Part shown: positions 1-8,274 of the stretch, piece after piece
Layout of the letters: every line of letters starts with the position of its first letter
How positions within the stretch are numbered: position 1 is the stretch's first letter
From: Stramenopiles sp. TOSAG23-6
Taxonomy: Eukaryota; Sar
Assembly (NCBI GenBank): GCA_900128565.1
Contig: LT635984.1
Coordinates: forward strand, 1 to 26,790
DNA length: 26,790 nucleotides
Direction: 5' to 3'
The notes under the pieces: model-generated
The model's database searches: none
What the model saw: only the letters and a program-made list of their open reading frames with translations
Told to the model about the DNA's origin: nothing
Position numbers and translations under genes: made by a program

Positions 1-551
1 TTTCAGCATCATCATCAGTGACCATTTCACCACCCGAATCAGAATCAGAACTTGAGTTTGCTTTAGATTTTGTTTTCTTTTTTTTCTTTGATGTTTTCTT
101 TTTGATATATTTACGCTTGACGCGTTTTTCTTTGTCACCATCTTCATACAATATATCGAATGTACCATCACTATGTGTACCGACAACTTTACCTTTGTAG
201 AACTTCGATTTCCCACCATATCTTGCTTCAATCTTATCACCCTCTTCAATTTCAGCATCATCATCAGTGACCATTTCACCACCCGAATCAGAATCAGAAC
301 TTGAGTTTGCTTTAGATTTTGTTTTCTTTTTTTTCTTTGATGTTTTCTTTTTGATATATTTACGCTTGACGCGTTTTTCTTTGTCACCATCTTCATACAA
401 TATATCGAATGTACCATCACTATGTGTACCGACAACTTTACCTTTGTAGAACTTCGATTTCCCACCATATCTTGCTTCAATCTTATCACCCTCTTCAATT
501 TCAGCATCATCATCAGTGACCATTTCACCACCCGAATCAGAATCAGAACTT
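1..551. repeat. 249-bp in-frame tandem repeat encoding Tudor-like units
   Basis: Units start at 1, 250 and 499 with a period of 249 bp. Units 1 and 2 look identical by eye. The third matches for its first ~53 bp and then diverges into an older repeat. The period is 83 codons, so the array adds whole protein modules without shifting frame. The window starts at a unit boundary, so the array may continue leftwards. Confidence 0.9.
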
Positions 552-1426
552 GAATTTACTTTTAGCGTCTTTTTTGGACGGGTTTCACTTTTAATATATT
601 TGGGTTTAACACGCGTTTCAGTTTCACCATCGTCATATAGAACATCGTATGTGCCATCATGGCGAACTCGAGTAATTTTACCCTTGAAATATCTCCCTCG
701 ACCTTTGTAGTCGGCCTGAATTCGATCGCCTCGAGAAATTTCTCCTTGTTTATTAGAATCATCTGAGGAACTTGATTTCCAGCCATTATGTTTTCTATGA
801 GGACTGGTGCTATAATCTATGCTTTGAATGTGACTTCGTGGAACCCTAGATGCAGTATCTCCGTCTGCATAGCGAATGTCAAACGTATCATCATATCTTA
901 TCCGAGTAATAGTACCAGTAAAAAATGCCTTACTTCCGTTGTACCGAGCTTTGACTTTGTCACCCTCATGCCACTTACGATTTCTTCCACCTGCTTCATC
1001 GCCAGAAGTTGCGTCTCGGCTATTGTATCTACTTGAAAGTTTACGAATTAGTTTTGGTCGAACTCGTCTTTCGGAGTCACCATCGTCGTATCGGATGTCA
1101 TAAGTGTTGTCCGCTCTTCGTCTAGTTATTATTCCCTTAAAATACTTTTGTCCACCACCAAAACAAGCTTCTATTTTATCTCCTTCTTCGAAATGATTAG
1201 AGTTACGCCTGTCATTGTCGTCATCACTGAAGTCTCGGAAACGACTGCTGCTTCTTCTATTCCGTCCACCGTGCCGGTCATCGTCTGAGTTTCCTCCAAA
1301 ACCTGACGCTGTTGATCGACGAAAGGCGCTCTCATCATCAATATTTCTTACACTTGAACGGTGATAGGATCGATCTGTACCCGAGGTAAATCGACCTCGG
1401 CTACCCCACTCTCGATCATTCGGCAT
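1..1426 (-). CDS. Tudor/agenet-like repeat protein, C-terminus off the window
   Basis: The reading frame is open from an ATG at 1426-1424 to the window edge, at least 475 codons with no stop. The N-terminal ~78 residues are basic and Ser/Arg/Asp-rich. Beta-barrel-like repeats then begin near residues 79, 152, 229, 312 and 395. Each reads roughly 'EGDKIEARYGG..KFYKGKV', then 'DGTFDILYEDGD', then 'RVKRKYIK', and the repeats are separated by SSSDSDSGGE-type acidic linkers or Lys runs. This is the SGF29/agenet/Tudor-like pattern, whose family members usually bind methylated Lys or Arg on chromatin proteins. No catalytic domain is visible. The last two complete units are 249 bp (83 residue) DNA copies that look identical, so expansion is recent and true copy number may exceed what is assembled. 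The gene is divergent from the kinase at 1718. The family call is fairly firm; the cellular role is inferred. Confidence 0.75.
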   Translation of the reverse strand, partial: MPNDREWGSRGRFTSGTDRSYHRSSVRNIDDESAFRRSTASGFGGNSDDDRHGGRNRRSSSRFRDFSDDDNDRRNSNHFEEGDKIEACFGGGQKYFKGIITRRRADNTYDIRYDDGDSERRVRPKLIRKLSSRYNSRDATSGDEAGGRNRKWHEGDKVKARYNGSKAFFTGTITRIRYDDTFDIRYADGDTASRVPRSHIQSIDYSTSPHRKHNGWKSSSSDDSNKQGEISRGDRIQADYKGRGRYFKGKITRVRHDGTYDVLYDDGETETRVKPKYIKSETRPKKTLKVNSSSDSDSGGEMVTDDDAEIEEGDKIEARYGGKSKFYKGKVVGTHSDGTFDILYEDGDKEKRVKRKYIKKKTSKKKKKTKSKANSSSDSDSGGEMVTDDDAEIEEGDKIEARYGGKSKFYKGKVVGTHSDGTFDILYEDGDKEKRVKRKYIKKKTSKKKKKTKSKANSSSDSDSGGEMVTDDDAE

Positions 1427-1717
1427 TAAAAAAGGCAATTCTTATAATTGCAGCCAAGTACGTTAGATCTATCTTTCTTTGAAACTTTCTTCTTCGACGG
1501 TTATTTTTGCATTTCCAAATTGTGAGGAAGTCTCTTTTTAGGTACGATTATTTGTATACAATTTTTGAAGCAAATCATATCTTTCACGGCTGTAACGTCA
1601 TTTTGGATTTCCTTTGAAGTCGTCTTTCCCTCGTGTGTATACTACAAACGGAGGAAACATATCCATTTACCCCCCCCCCCCCTCTCTCCCCCACTCCCCC
1701 CCGGAAGTAACTGAAAG
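1427..1717. promoter_or_regulatory. Divergent promoter region with C-rich tract
   Basis: This 291 bp gap separates two divergent start codons. Near the kinase start it holds a strongly C-rich stretch (about 1670-1712) with runs of ~13, 5 and 7 C, which is very unlike the AT-rich surroundings. On the minus strand this is G-rich with several G-runs. No TATA box or other core element stands out. Confidence 0.5.
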
Positions 1718-2949
1718 ATGGGAATATGTTCAGCAAAACAAACAGACCCTAACTTGAACTCTGAGTTTGCGGATCCTGGAGGATACAAGTTGAGAAAGAA
1801 ATATACTGTGTCTGAAAATCTAATTGGAAAAGGCCACTATGCGTTTGTCTACAAAGGAACTGAGAACGCTTCGGGAAAACCTGTTGCTATAAAAGTTATT
1901 CAGAAAGCAAAGAGTAGTATCGAAAGGTTATTTATTGAAATTGATATTATGAGAAAGCTCGGCTCTCATCCAAACCTCGTGGAGTTGTATGACGTATACG
2001 ATGATTCAGAAAGTAATGAATTAAGTTTGGTTATGGAGTATCTTGACGGTGGTGAGCTCTTTGAATACCTCGAGCAGAACGGAAACTACGCCGAAAAGGA
2101 TGCTGCGAAACTTGCGTATCATATTGCGCAAGGGCTTAAATATTTACACGACCGAAATATTGTTCACAGGGATTTGAAGCCAGAGAATTTGCTTCTAAAA
2201 GAAGATGCAGTTTACTCCGAAGTGAAACTTGCCGATTTTGGCCTCGCAAAGATTTTGAAAAAGGATACAAAGTTGCTCGATACCATATGTGGTACATGGG
2301 CATATGCAGCCCCTGAAGTAAAACAACAAGAGATAAGTGGAAAGTCTGGATACACAGCAAAAGTAGATAACTGGAGCTTTGGGGTAATAGTATTCGTTCT
2401 TATTAGTGTACGTTTTATTTTTTTTTTAATTTCGAATTTATTTTTCGTACGAAATTTTGTACCTAACGAATTTTTTTTTTAAATAATTTTTCACAATACG
2501 TGGGTATCATCCATTTGATCCATCTGGAGTAACGAGCGACGAAGATATGCAGGAAGCTATCAACGCCTGTAAATTTGATTATAATGATCCCATATGGATC
2601 CCAGTTTCAAAGGAAGGAAAAGATCTTATTTCAGCATGTGTGTTTTATTTTTTTTCAAATTCTATTTTTTTTTCATACGAAATTTTGTACCTAACATTTT
2701 TTTTTAATTTTTTTTGAAATATTTTTCCAAAATACATGTGTGAAACTTGATCCGAGTAGTAGACTGTCTACTGAAGAAATATTGGAACATCCTTGGTTTA
2801 AAAAAATGCTTGGCGATGAACTTACTCTTGATAAAGATCATCACACCAGAAGTCATTCTTTAGAAAAATTGAAGGAAACAAATCAAAAACGCAAACAATT
2901 CAAAGCTGATGTCAACACTGACATGGTTGGTGTAAATGTCAAATCCTAG
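1718..2949 (+). CDS. CaMK-like Ser/Thr protein kinase, three exons
   Basis: The exons are 1718-2407, 2502-2637 and 2738-2949, giving 345 residues. Seen: Gly-rich loop GKGHYAFVYKG (38-47), ATP-binding K59 in PVAIK, catalytic HRDLKPEN (150-157), D175-F-G, and the CGTWAYAAPE activation segment. Splicing both introns restores the conserved LIS-GYHPFDP and DLISA-CVKLDPSSRLS strings. The tail after HPWF contains LEKLKETNQKRKQFKA, resembling the autoinhibitory/calmodulin-binding helix of CaMKI-type kinases. There are no EF-hands, so this is not a CDPK. The N-terminus MGIC offers Gly2 and Cys4 for possible myristoylation and palmitoylation, suggesting a membrane-associated, calcium/calmodulin-regulated kinase. 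Both introns belong to the introner family and end without AG. The kinase call is firm; the subfamily is moderate. Confidence 0.93.
2408..2501 (+). mobile_element. Introner copy 1 (intron 1 of the kinase)
   Basis: 94 bp, starting GTACGTTTTATT and ending CAATACGT under the family-wide alignment. It has a TTTCGTACGAAA palindrome near 2443-2454, then TTTTGTACCTAAC, then T-rich sequence. The left exon ends ATT AGT and the right exon starts GGG TAT CAT, rebuilding the kinase string LISGYHP. The boundary is ambiguous over the direct repeat GTG, and no placement gives AG. Read through, it stops the frame after about 25 codons. Confidence 0.9.
2638..2737 (+). mobile_element. Introner copy 2 (intron 2 of the kinase)
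   Basis: 100 bp, starting GTGTGTTTTATT and ending AAAATACAT. The core is slightly degenerate (TCATACGAAATTTTGTACC followed by TAAC). An 8 bp direct repeat CATGTGTG spans the left and right boundaries. Removal gives GCA T|GT GTG AAA, restoring ISACVKLDP in the kinase. No sliding position ends in AG. Confidence 0.9.
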
Positions 2950-3130
2950 AGTTTTTACATTTTATCACCGAGATGTGATCAACATTGATTTTTACAATTA
3001 AAAACATTTTTGATGTATTTAGTAAATAGTCGTATAATATTTATTATTATAAAATGCATGTAATTATTACTTTTTCTTTATGTATGTAAATAGCCGTATA
3101 ATATTTATTATTATAAAATGCATGTAATTA
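2950..3130. repeat. Convergent spacer with a 64-bp tandem duplication
   Basis: This is the 3' spacer between the kinase (+) and the EF-hand-like gene (-). Two near-identical 64 bp units start with GTAAATAG at 3022 and 3086. The second runs to about 3149 and so covers the last codons and stop of the minus-strand gene. Each contains CGTATAATATTTATTATTA, which recurs near 16642. Confidence 0.85.
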
Positions 3131-4131
3131 TTACTTTTTCTTTATGTTTTTGTTTTCACATTTCTTTTTTTTGTTTTCACGATTTTTTGTATATTCATGT
3201 TTTGACAGAAAGTATTTTGCCGCCGTATCAATTTTCACGTCATTTTCTATTTTAGAATCTTTGAAATAATTCTCTTCTCCAGGTCGGAGGCCATGTTGTT
3301 TCAATAATTCAACGATATGTTGTATTGTCGTACTTTCAATACCTCCAGTATTTACATTCCTACATGTATTTTGGAAAAATATTTGAAAAAAAAAACGTTA
3401 GGTACAAAATGTCGTACGAAAAAAAAATAGATTTTGAAAAAAAAATAAAACATACATAGAGTACAAGAATATTCTTGAAACTCTTTTAAAGTAAAACGAG
3501 CATTATAGAACTTTCCATACTTTTCAGGGTTAGCTTTTCTAGAACCTTTTATTCCAATTACGAAAGTTTCAATGAATTTATCACATTTTCTTCCGACTTT
3601 GAAATGCTTGAGATTTTTCATTCGATCAAGGAAAGAATATATACCAGAATGTATGCTAAGAATCATCATATTAAGTTCGTGTTCCGATATAGACACTGGT
3701 ATTGTTTTTCGAGGTTGCTCGTCATCTTGGTCTTGAATGTCATTTTGGTCAAATTTAAAAAGTTCAAAAAGTGCTGCAAGTTTTTCGTTTATTGTGGCGT
3801 CACAGAAAACGTAATATCCTGCAAATAAAGCATGCGCATCAATCCCATGAATCTCATTTTTTATATTACCGTTGCTACATAAAAAAAGTGAAAATATATA
3901 TGTTTTAAATGCATCAGATGGTTTTGAAGTCGGTGGACGCCCTGGAATTTCTCTAAAAAGTAAATCTAAACCATTAAAGCCGTCAAGCTCTAGGATTAGA
4001 GAGCCGTGTAAATGTTTTTTCCAACGCATCTCTAGTATTTTAACTTCTTTTAAAGTGCAACAAGGAGGTGAAAATGACCAATCTTCTTCATCAAATACAT
4101 GAGGTCGTGGTATTGATTGTGCGCCGCCCAT
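3131..4131 (-). CDS. EF-hand-like protein with N-myristoylation motif, two exons
   Basis: Exon 1 is 4131-3456 and exon 2 is 3363-3131, giving 302 residues. I start at the ATG at 4131 because it yields MGGAQS, a classic Gly2-x-x-x-Ser6 myristoylation motif. The open frame extends a few codons upstream only through a TTG. The middle of the protein ('LAALFELFKFDQND...ISEHELNMM') reads like an EF-hand pair with a widened, degenerate first loop, and 'FTLKEFQEY' resembles the start of another helix. This is the arrangement of neuronal-calcium-sensor-like proteins, but ligand positions are poor and Ca2+ binding is uncertain. The C-terminus is Lys-rich. The intron is introner copy 3, and splicing gives TLC-RNVNTGG in frame. 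The gene is convergent with the kinase and divergent from RRP5. The fold call is tentative; gene structure is well supported. Confidence 0.7.
3364..3455 (-). mobile_element. Introner copy 3 (intron of the EF-hand-like gene)
   Basis: 92 bp on the minus strand, starting GTATGTTTTATT and ending CCAAAATACAT. The core is TTTCGTACGACA, then TTTTGTACCTAACG. The boundaries share the direct repeat ATGTA. The join T|GT AGG AAT keeps one open frame to a TAA at 3133-3131. The element is in sense orientation relative to its host gene even though that gene lies on the other strand. Confidence 0.85.
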
Positions 4132-4383
4132 TTTTTTTATGTCATGCAAAGTACACTGGCAAAAAGAATATTGAAAAAGTCATAGTTCTCTAAAAGTAGT
4201 TTTCATTTGTAGTAGTAGTACCTTATACTACTATAGTATAGCTAGTAGTATGATGTTGACTCAACAGTTACACTGATACAAAAGCAGGTTTGTTCCATAT
4301 ATTTGAAGTCAGCTCGACTTGTTCAGTACAAAGTGATCGTTCTGATATAAGCTCCAAGCTTGAAACGCAAAGTGCTTACTAAA
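4132..4383. promoter_or_regulatory. Divergent promoter region, EF-hand-like / RRP5
   Basis: 252 bp between two divergent starts. It contains TAGTAGTAG-type short repeats and a CTACTATAGTAT stretch around 4209-4252. No defined promoter element is recognisable. Confidence 0.4.
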
Positions 4384-6522
4384 ATGAGCGACTCTGTAGA
4401 TGGGCAAATCCGAAGCCGCAAGAGAAAAGACGCACCAAGTAGGGGGAATGCTGATGTAGCATTCCCTCGTGGTGGATTGGCGCCATCTTCTGTGACCGCA
4501 CAAGCTGCTTCAGTCTTTCCAAGTAAAAAAGTGATGAGCCATGAAAACTTATTTACAACTGGTGGTAGTACTGCAATACATAAGAAAGGAAAACGTGACA
4601 ATCGCAGTAACAAACGCCGCAAATTGGGAAAGAATAAACGTATTACATCGAATTTAGATAAATCTGTTTCAGACTCCAAGAGACGTGTTCATACGATATC
4701 GTTTAAGAACTTGAGCGTTGGTACTCTACTTCTTGGTGTAGTTCGTGAAGTTCAACCATCGTATCTCGTTGTGAGTTTACCGAATAATCTTACTGGTCGT
4801 GTCAATGCCGCGGAAGCATCCGACTTTGGACTTGAAGACATCAGTAAGGTTTTTAAGATTGGTCAATATGTTCGTTGCGTCGTTATACATTTGGAAGTAG
4901 TGAACAAAGTAAAGCGAATCGAGATTTCTATTCGCCCTTCTGTCACAAATGCAGGAATGACTTTACAAATGTTTCCAAAAGGAGGAACTATCTCATGCGA
5001 AGTAACCAGTGTTGAAGATCATGGTTATGTTGTTAGTGTTGGTGTGCCATCTGTTAGTGCATTTCTGCCGTTTAAACGATGTGCCGCCTTTGGTATCAAT
5101 GGAACTACTACTGGTTTTAAAACAAGACAAAAACTGGTACCCGGACAACTTCTAACTACTGTAGTATCTTCTATAAATGGACATTCTCGTACACTTACAC
5201 TTGCTGCAGACAGCAAAAGGAATATTTCCAGTGCTCTTACGAAAGTAGATAAATTGGCGATGCATGGGTTGAAACCCGGCATCCTTGTTGAAGTCACTGT
5301 GCGTTCTGTAGTAAATGATGGGTTAGAAGTTGATTTTCAGAGGTTATTTCAAGGTACTATTCATATTAACCACGTTGACATACCAAAACCTACTACTGAG
5401 AATACTGAAGAATCCATTGAAGATTCTAAGAGTCTTACTTGGAGGCAAAAATATGCACCAGGAACAAAAATTATGGCACGTGTGTTGATGGTAGATAATC
5501 ATGATAAGATAATACAACTATCTTTAGCAACACATTTAATTAATCTTCATTCTGCTGAAGTCGAACAATGTCTCAGTGTTGGTCAATTAATGAAAGGTAC
5601 TGTTACTCGCGTTGATGGTGGGAATGGAATTATGTTTTCTTACAGTAATGGAGATAAAACTGGTCTGGGGTATTGTCATATTTCCCGTATCAGTGACGGT
5701 CACGTCGCACGAATTGACAATTCTAAATTTAAAATTGGTACAAAGAAACAATGTCGTGTACTTGGATTTTCTCAGTTAGATGGACTCGCAGTCTTAACAA
5801 TGCAGCCTAGTGTTTTGTCCCAACAGTTGCTTTGTTTTGAGGATGCAAAACCTGGAATGGAAGTTAATGGGTCTATTGTTGCTATTGAGAAGTTTGGTGT
5901 TGTTGTTCAAATGTCTTCGCATGTGAAAGGCTTGATAACTCCAATGCATCTGAGTGACTCTCCAGCGGCTAAAGATTTCAACAAGAAATTTAAAATTGGT
6001 TCAATCATGAAATTACGTGTCCTTACAGTTGATCCAAAGAATAAGAAATTACTCCTAACAAATAAGAAAACTTTAGTTCGCTCTGATTTGACCATTATCA
6101 AGACATACAAAGAGGCGACAACAGGAAGTATTGCTCATGGATTTATCACTGCTGTTAAGTCATTCGGACTGATAGTTACATTTTATGATAATGTTCATGG
6201 TTTGATTACTATAAGTTCATTAAAGCGAATGGGTATAGACGAACCTACAGATGTGTTTAGAGTTGGTCAGATTGCGACTTGTCGAGTGGTCAAAGTTGAA
6301 GCTGCTCGTGCTCGAATGCAGCTTTCGCTCGATGTTGGCGAAGATCAGGTAGAAACATCTAAAAATCTCTTGTCTCCAGGTCAAATTGTATCAGGACATG
6401 TCATCGATTCTATTGAAATGGGTGGCGAAGAAGACGAAAAAGAAACAAATATATTGGTTAAATTATCAAATGGTGCTATTGCTTTGTTACCTGCAACACA
6501 TCTTACGGATCATCCAAATCAT
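4384..6522 (+). CDS. RRP5: RRP5 N-terminal part (S1-repeat rRNA processing factor), broken at an intron
   Basis: ATG at 4384; the open frame before it uses only a TTG. The 713 residues start with a basic tail and the FPRGG motif typical of RRP5/PDCD11. About seven S1 RNA-binding domains follow, for example 'SVGTLLLGVVREVQPSYLVVS', 'KPGILVEVTVRSVVNDGLEV', 'KPGMEVNGSIVAIEKFGVVV' and 'SPGQIVSGHVIDS'. RRP5 works in the nucleolus in the SSU processome and in pre-60S maturation. Family members have around 12 S1 domains plus C-terminal HAT repeats; here the seventh S1 domain is cut at 'LTDHPNH' by introner copy 4. What follows is not RRP5 but carnitine acyltransferase in an incompatible phase. The missing C-terminal half must lie elsewhere. 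Identification is strong; the annotated 3' end is not a natural end. Confidence 0.92.
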
Positions 6523-6614
6523 GTATGTTTTATTCTTTTTCAAATTCGAATTTTTTTTCGTACGAAATTTTGTACCTAACGAATTTTTTTTCAAAATATT
6601 TTTCCACAATACAT
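6523..6614 (+). mobile_element. Introner copy 4, at the RRP5/carnitine acyltransferase junction
   Basis: 92 bp, the cleanest copy: GTATGTTTTATT start, TTTCGTACGAAA core, TTTTGTACCTAACG, T-rich tract, and a CCACAATACAT end. The left flank is RRP5 in phase 0 (CAT|). The right flank must be entered one base into a codon (?CA ACT GCA) to read carnitine acyltransferase. Joining at the family boundary gives a TGA after about 17 codons. The flanks share CAT, but the two halves probably come from different genes. Confidence 0.88.
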
Positions 6615-7425
6615 CAACTGCAGCATTTAAACATGGAAGGACTGAAACAATTCGATCTTTGACATGTAAAAGTCAATTCATGTGTAAAATATTTGATTAT
6701 CCTCCACGTTCTATTCATACAAAATATACAAAATATACAAAATCAAATGTTTCTGACAATTTTGAAAAAAATCTTCGAAATATTCAAAATGATATTGATA
6801 TTATAAAAACAATGGGATTAGCTACAAGGGCAGCATATGTCTCAAACGCTGCAGATCACCATAGTACAATTACACGCCAAGCCCTCATGGGTCAAGGGGC
6901 TGATCGTCATCTTTTTGCCTTACGACAACTTTCTTTACAGAAAAATAATAACAAAATTCAAAATTGTCCTGATATTTTTAAAAATGTTGCATGGAATAAA
7001 ATGAATACTATAATTCTTTCAACATCAACAATAAGTAGTGATTATTTACGTGGTGGAGGTTTTGGACCAGTCAATCCTGACTGTTTTGCTATTGGTTATG
7101 GTGTACGATCATATGGAAGTTTGGTTTCTATTATGAGTTTTGGTCGTGTATGTTTTATACGAATTTCTAATTTAAGTTTTTTTTTTTTTGGTTTCATACG
7201 AAATTTCGTACCTAACAAATTTGAGTTTTTTTTTTTGAAATATTTTTCACAATACGTGATTCGTCGGCTTTTGCTCGATCGTGTAAAAAAGCTGCCAATG
7301 ACATAATGGAATCTGTAGAGGCATTAAACATGGTAGAGAATGCAAAGGGCTTAAAGACTTTGAAAGAAAAGAAATTGTTTCGTAAAAGTTTAGTAAATGA
7401 AAGTATGAAAACTATGAATTTATAG
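6615..7425 (+). CDS. Carnitine O-acyltransferase, C-terminal part only
   Basis: Exons are 6615-7147 and 7258-7425, giving about 232 residues ending TTA TAG. The family signatures of choline/carnitine acyltransferases are present in order: 'FKHGRTETIRS', 'QALMGQGADRHLFALRQL', 'IILSTST' (the STS substrate-binding motif) and 'GFGPVNPDCFAIGYG'. Removing introner copy 5 gives SFGR-DSSAFARSCKKAANDIMES, matching the final helix region. These enzymes transfer acyl groups between CoA and carnitine in mitochondria, peroxisomes or the ER. Full-length members have about 600-650 residues, so the N-terminal ~400, including the catalytic-His region, are absent and there is no start codon. Upstream sequence is RRP5, so this is a fragment created by a misjoin or recombination, not a complete gene. 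Confidence 0.9.
7148..7257 (+). mobile_element. Introner copy 5 (intron of the carnitine acyltransferase)
   Basis: 110 bp, the longest and most divergent copy: GTATGTTTTATAC start, TTTCATACGAAATTTCGTACC core followed by TAAC, T-rich tract, and a CACAATACGT end. The boundary repeat is CGTG. The join GGT CGT|GAT TCG restores the frame to the TAG at 7423-7425. No AG is available at the 3' boundary. Confidence 0.88.
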
Positions 7426-7690
7426 TTGAATAAGAATAAATGAAACCATGAAAACTATGAATGTATAGTTGAATAAGAATAAATACTTTATACATACCAA
7501 ATACAAATCTAATAATGTCATGTTCTGATTTTCTTTATATATTAGTACAAAAATTGTGACACTATAAATATACCCACGGTAGACATAGAATGTCACAGGA
7601 AACACTACAATTTTATATAGCCACAGTAGTCATAGAAGGTCACAGGAAACACTACAATTTTATATAGCACATTTACCAATTTCAGTTTAC
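7405..7690. repeat. Convergent spacer with two short tandem duplications
   Basis: A 43 bp unit starting ATGAAAACTATGAAT occurs at 7405 and 7448; the first copy carries the last codons and stop of the acyltransferase. A 47 bp unit starting CCAC occurs at 7574 and 7621 and contains GTCACAGGAAACACTACAAT. Both pairs differ by only a few bases. Confidence 0.85.
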
Positions 7691-7987
7691 TTATTGTTGC
7701 TGAGATAAACGACTTTGGACAAACTTACTTGAGTCTAAATATCGACCAGCACAATTCTCAATACATCTTTTCTCTGATGATCCCAACTTTGAACTTGTAC
7801 TGGAGACACACTTCTCCCAACATACTTCTGTAAGTTTTGCAATTACACTTTGGACCATGGCACGTTGCTGCTCTTGTTGAAGCTGATTTTTGTACTGTTC
7901 CTGCTCAGCGCGTACGCGTGATTCATCGCCATATGATCCGCTACTACCATAAGAAGAACTTCCGCCGTAGCTACCGTAACCACTCAT
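7691..7987 (-). CDS. Small TIM chaperone of the mitochondrial intermembrane space (TIM13/TIM8-like)
   Basis: 98 residues from the ATG at 7987; the frame extends upstream only through a GTG. Twin CX3C motifs, C56-x3-C60 and C75-x3-C79 separated by 14 residues, define the zf-Tim10/DDP family. Members form two disulfides and assemble as hexamers that escort hydrophobic precursors through the intermembrane space. 'KLTEVCWEKCV' and 'CIENCAGRYLD' resemble TIM13 most. The first ~22 residues are a Gly/Ser/Tyr-rich repeat (SYGGSSSYGSSG) unusual for the family. A Gln/Glu-rich helix comes next. There is no presequence, as expected for MIA40-imported proteins. The gene is divergent from the WD40 gene. 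Confidence 0.9.
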   Translation of the reverse strand: MSGYGSYGGSSSYGSSGSYGDESRVRAEQEQYKNQLQQEQQRAMVQSVIAKLTEVCWEKCVSSTSSKLGSSEKRCIENCAGRYLDSSKFVQSRLSQQQ

Positions 7988-8274
7988 TCTAGTATTATAA
8001 AGACTAAAGGTAATATTGTAGCCGCGCACGAGTCAGTAGTGTGGGTTCGTGTGATACTCTTTGGTGTTATGAAAAAAATGGTATTTATTTGTTACCGGGT
8101 ATCATGAAGAAATCTCACATGAGTCAACATCATCATCATTCATTACTCTATCACTGAGAGAGTCACACACTCATTAAAACCTTAAAAATATAATTTTGAC
8201 ACAAGCAGCACGATTGAGATTATCACAGGAATACAATTACGCAAAAGTATTTTAAGTTGAATCGTTAAAAGATA
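7988..8274. promoter_or_regulatory. Divergent promoter region, small TIM / WD40
   Basis: 287 bp between starts. It carries GTTACCGGGTATC at 8091-8103; the same 13-mer recurs at 11597-11609 upstream of another minus-strand gene. A short CATCATCATCATTC run lies near 8128-8142. Any function is inferred only from the reuse. Confidence 0.4.

Noticed and set aside
1718-2949. Calling the kinase a plant/protist CDPK
   Set aside because: No EF-hand follows the kinase domain; the tail resembles a CaMKI-type autoinhibitory helix and the gene ends there.
2408-7257. Ciliate-type internal eliminated sequences as the primary explanation
   Set aside because: All three standard stops are used, elements are sense-only, and donor and branch-like motifs are present; kept only as an alternative to test.
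6386-7306. Long open frame spanning the RRP5 3' end, introner 4, the acyltransferase and introner 5
   Set aside because: The frame is out of register with RRP5 on the left and translates T-rich intron sequence; only the middle part is acyltransferase.
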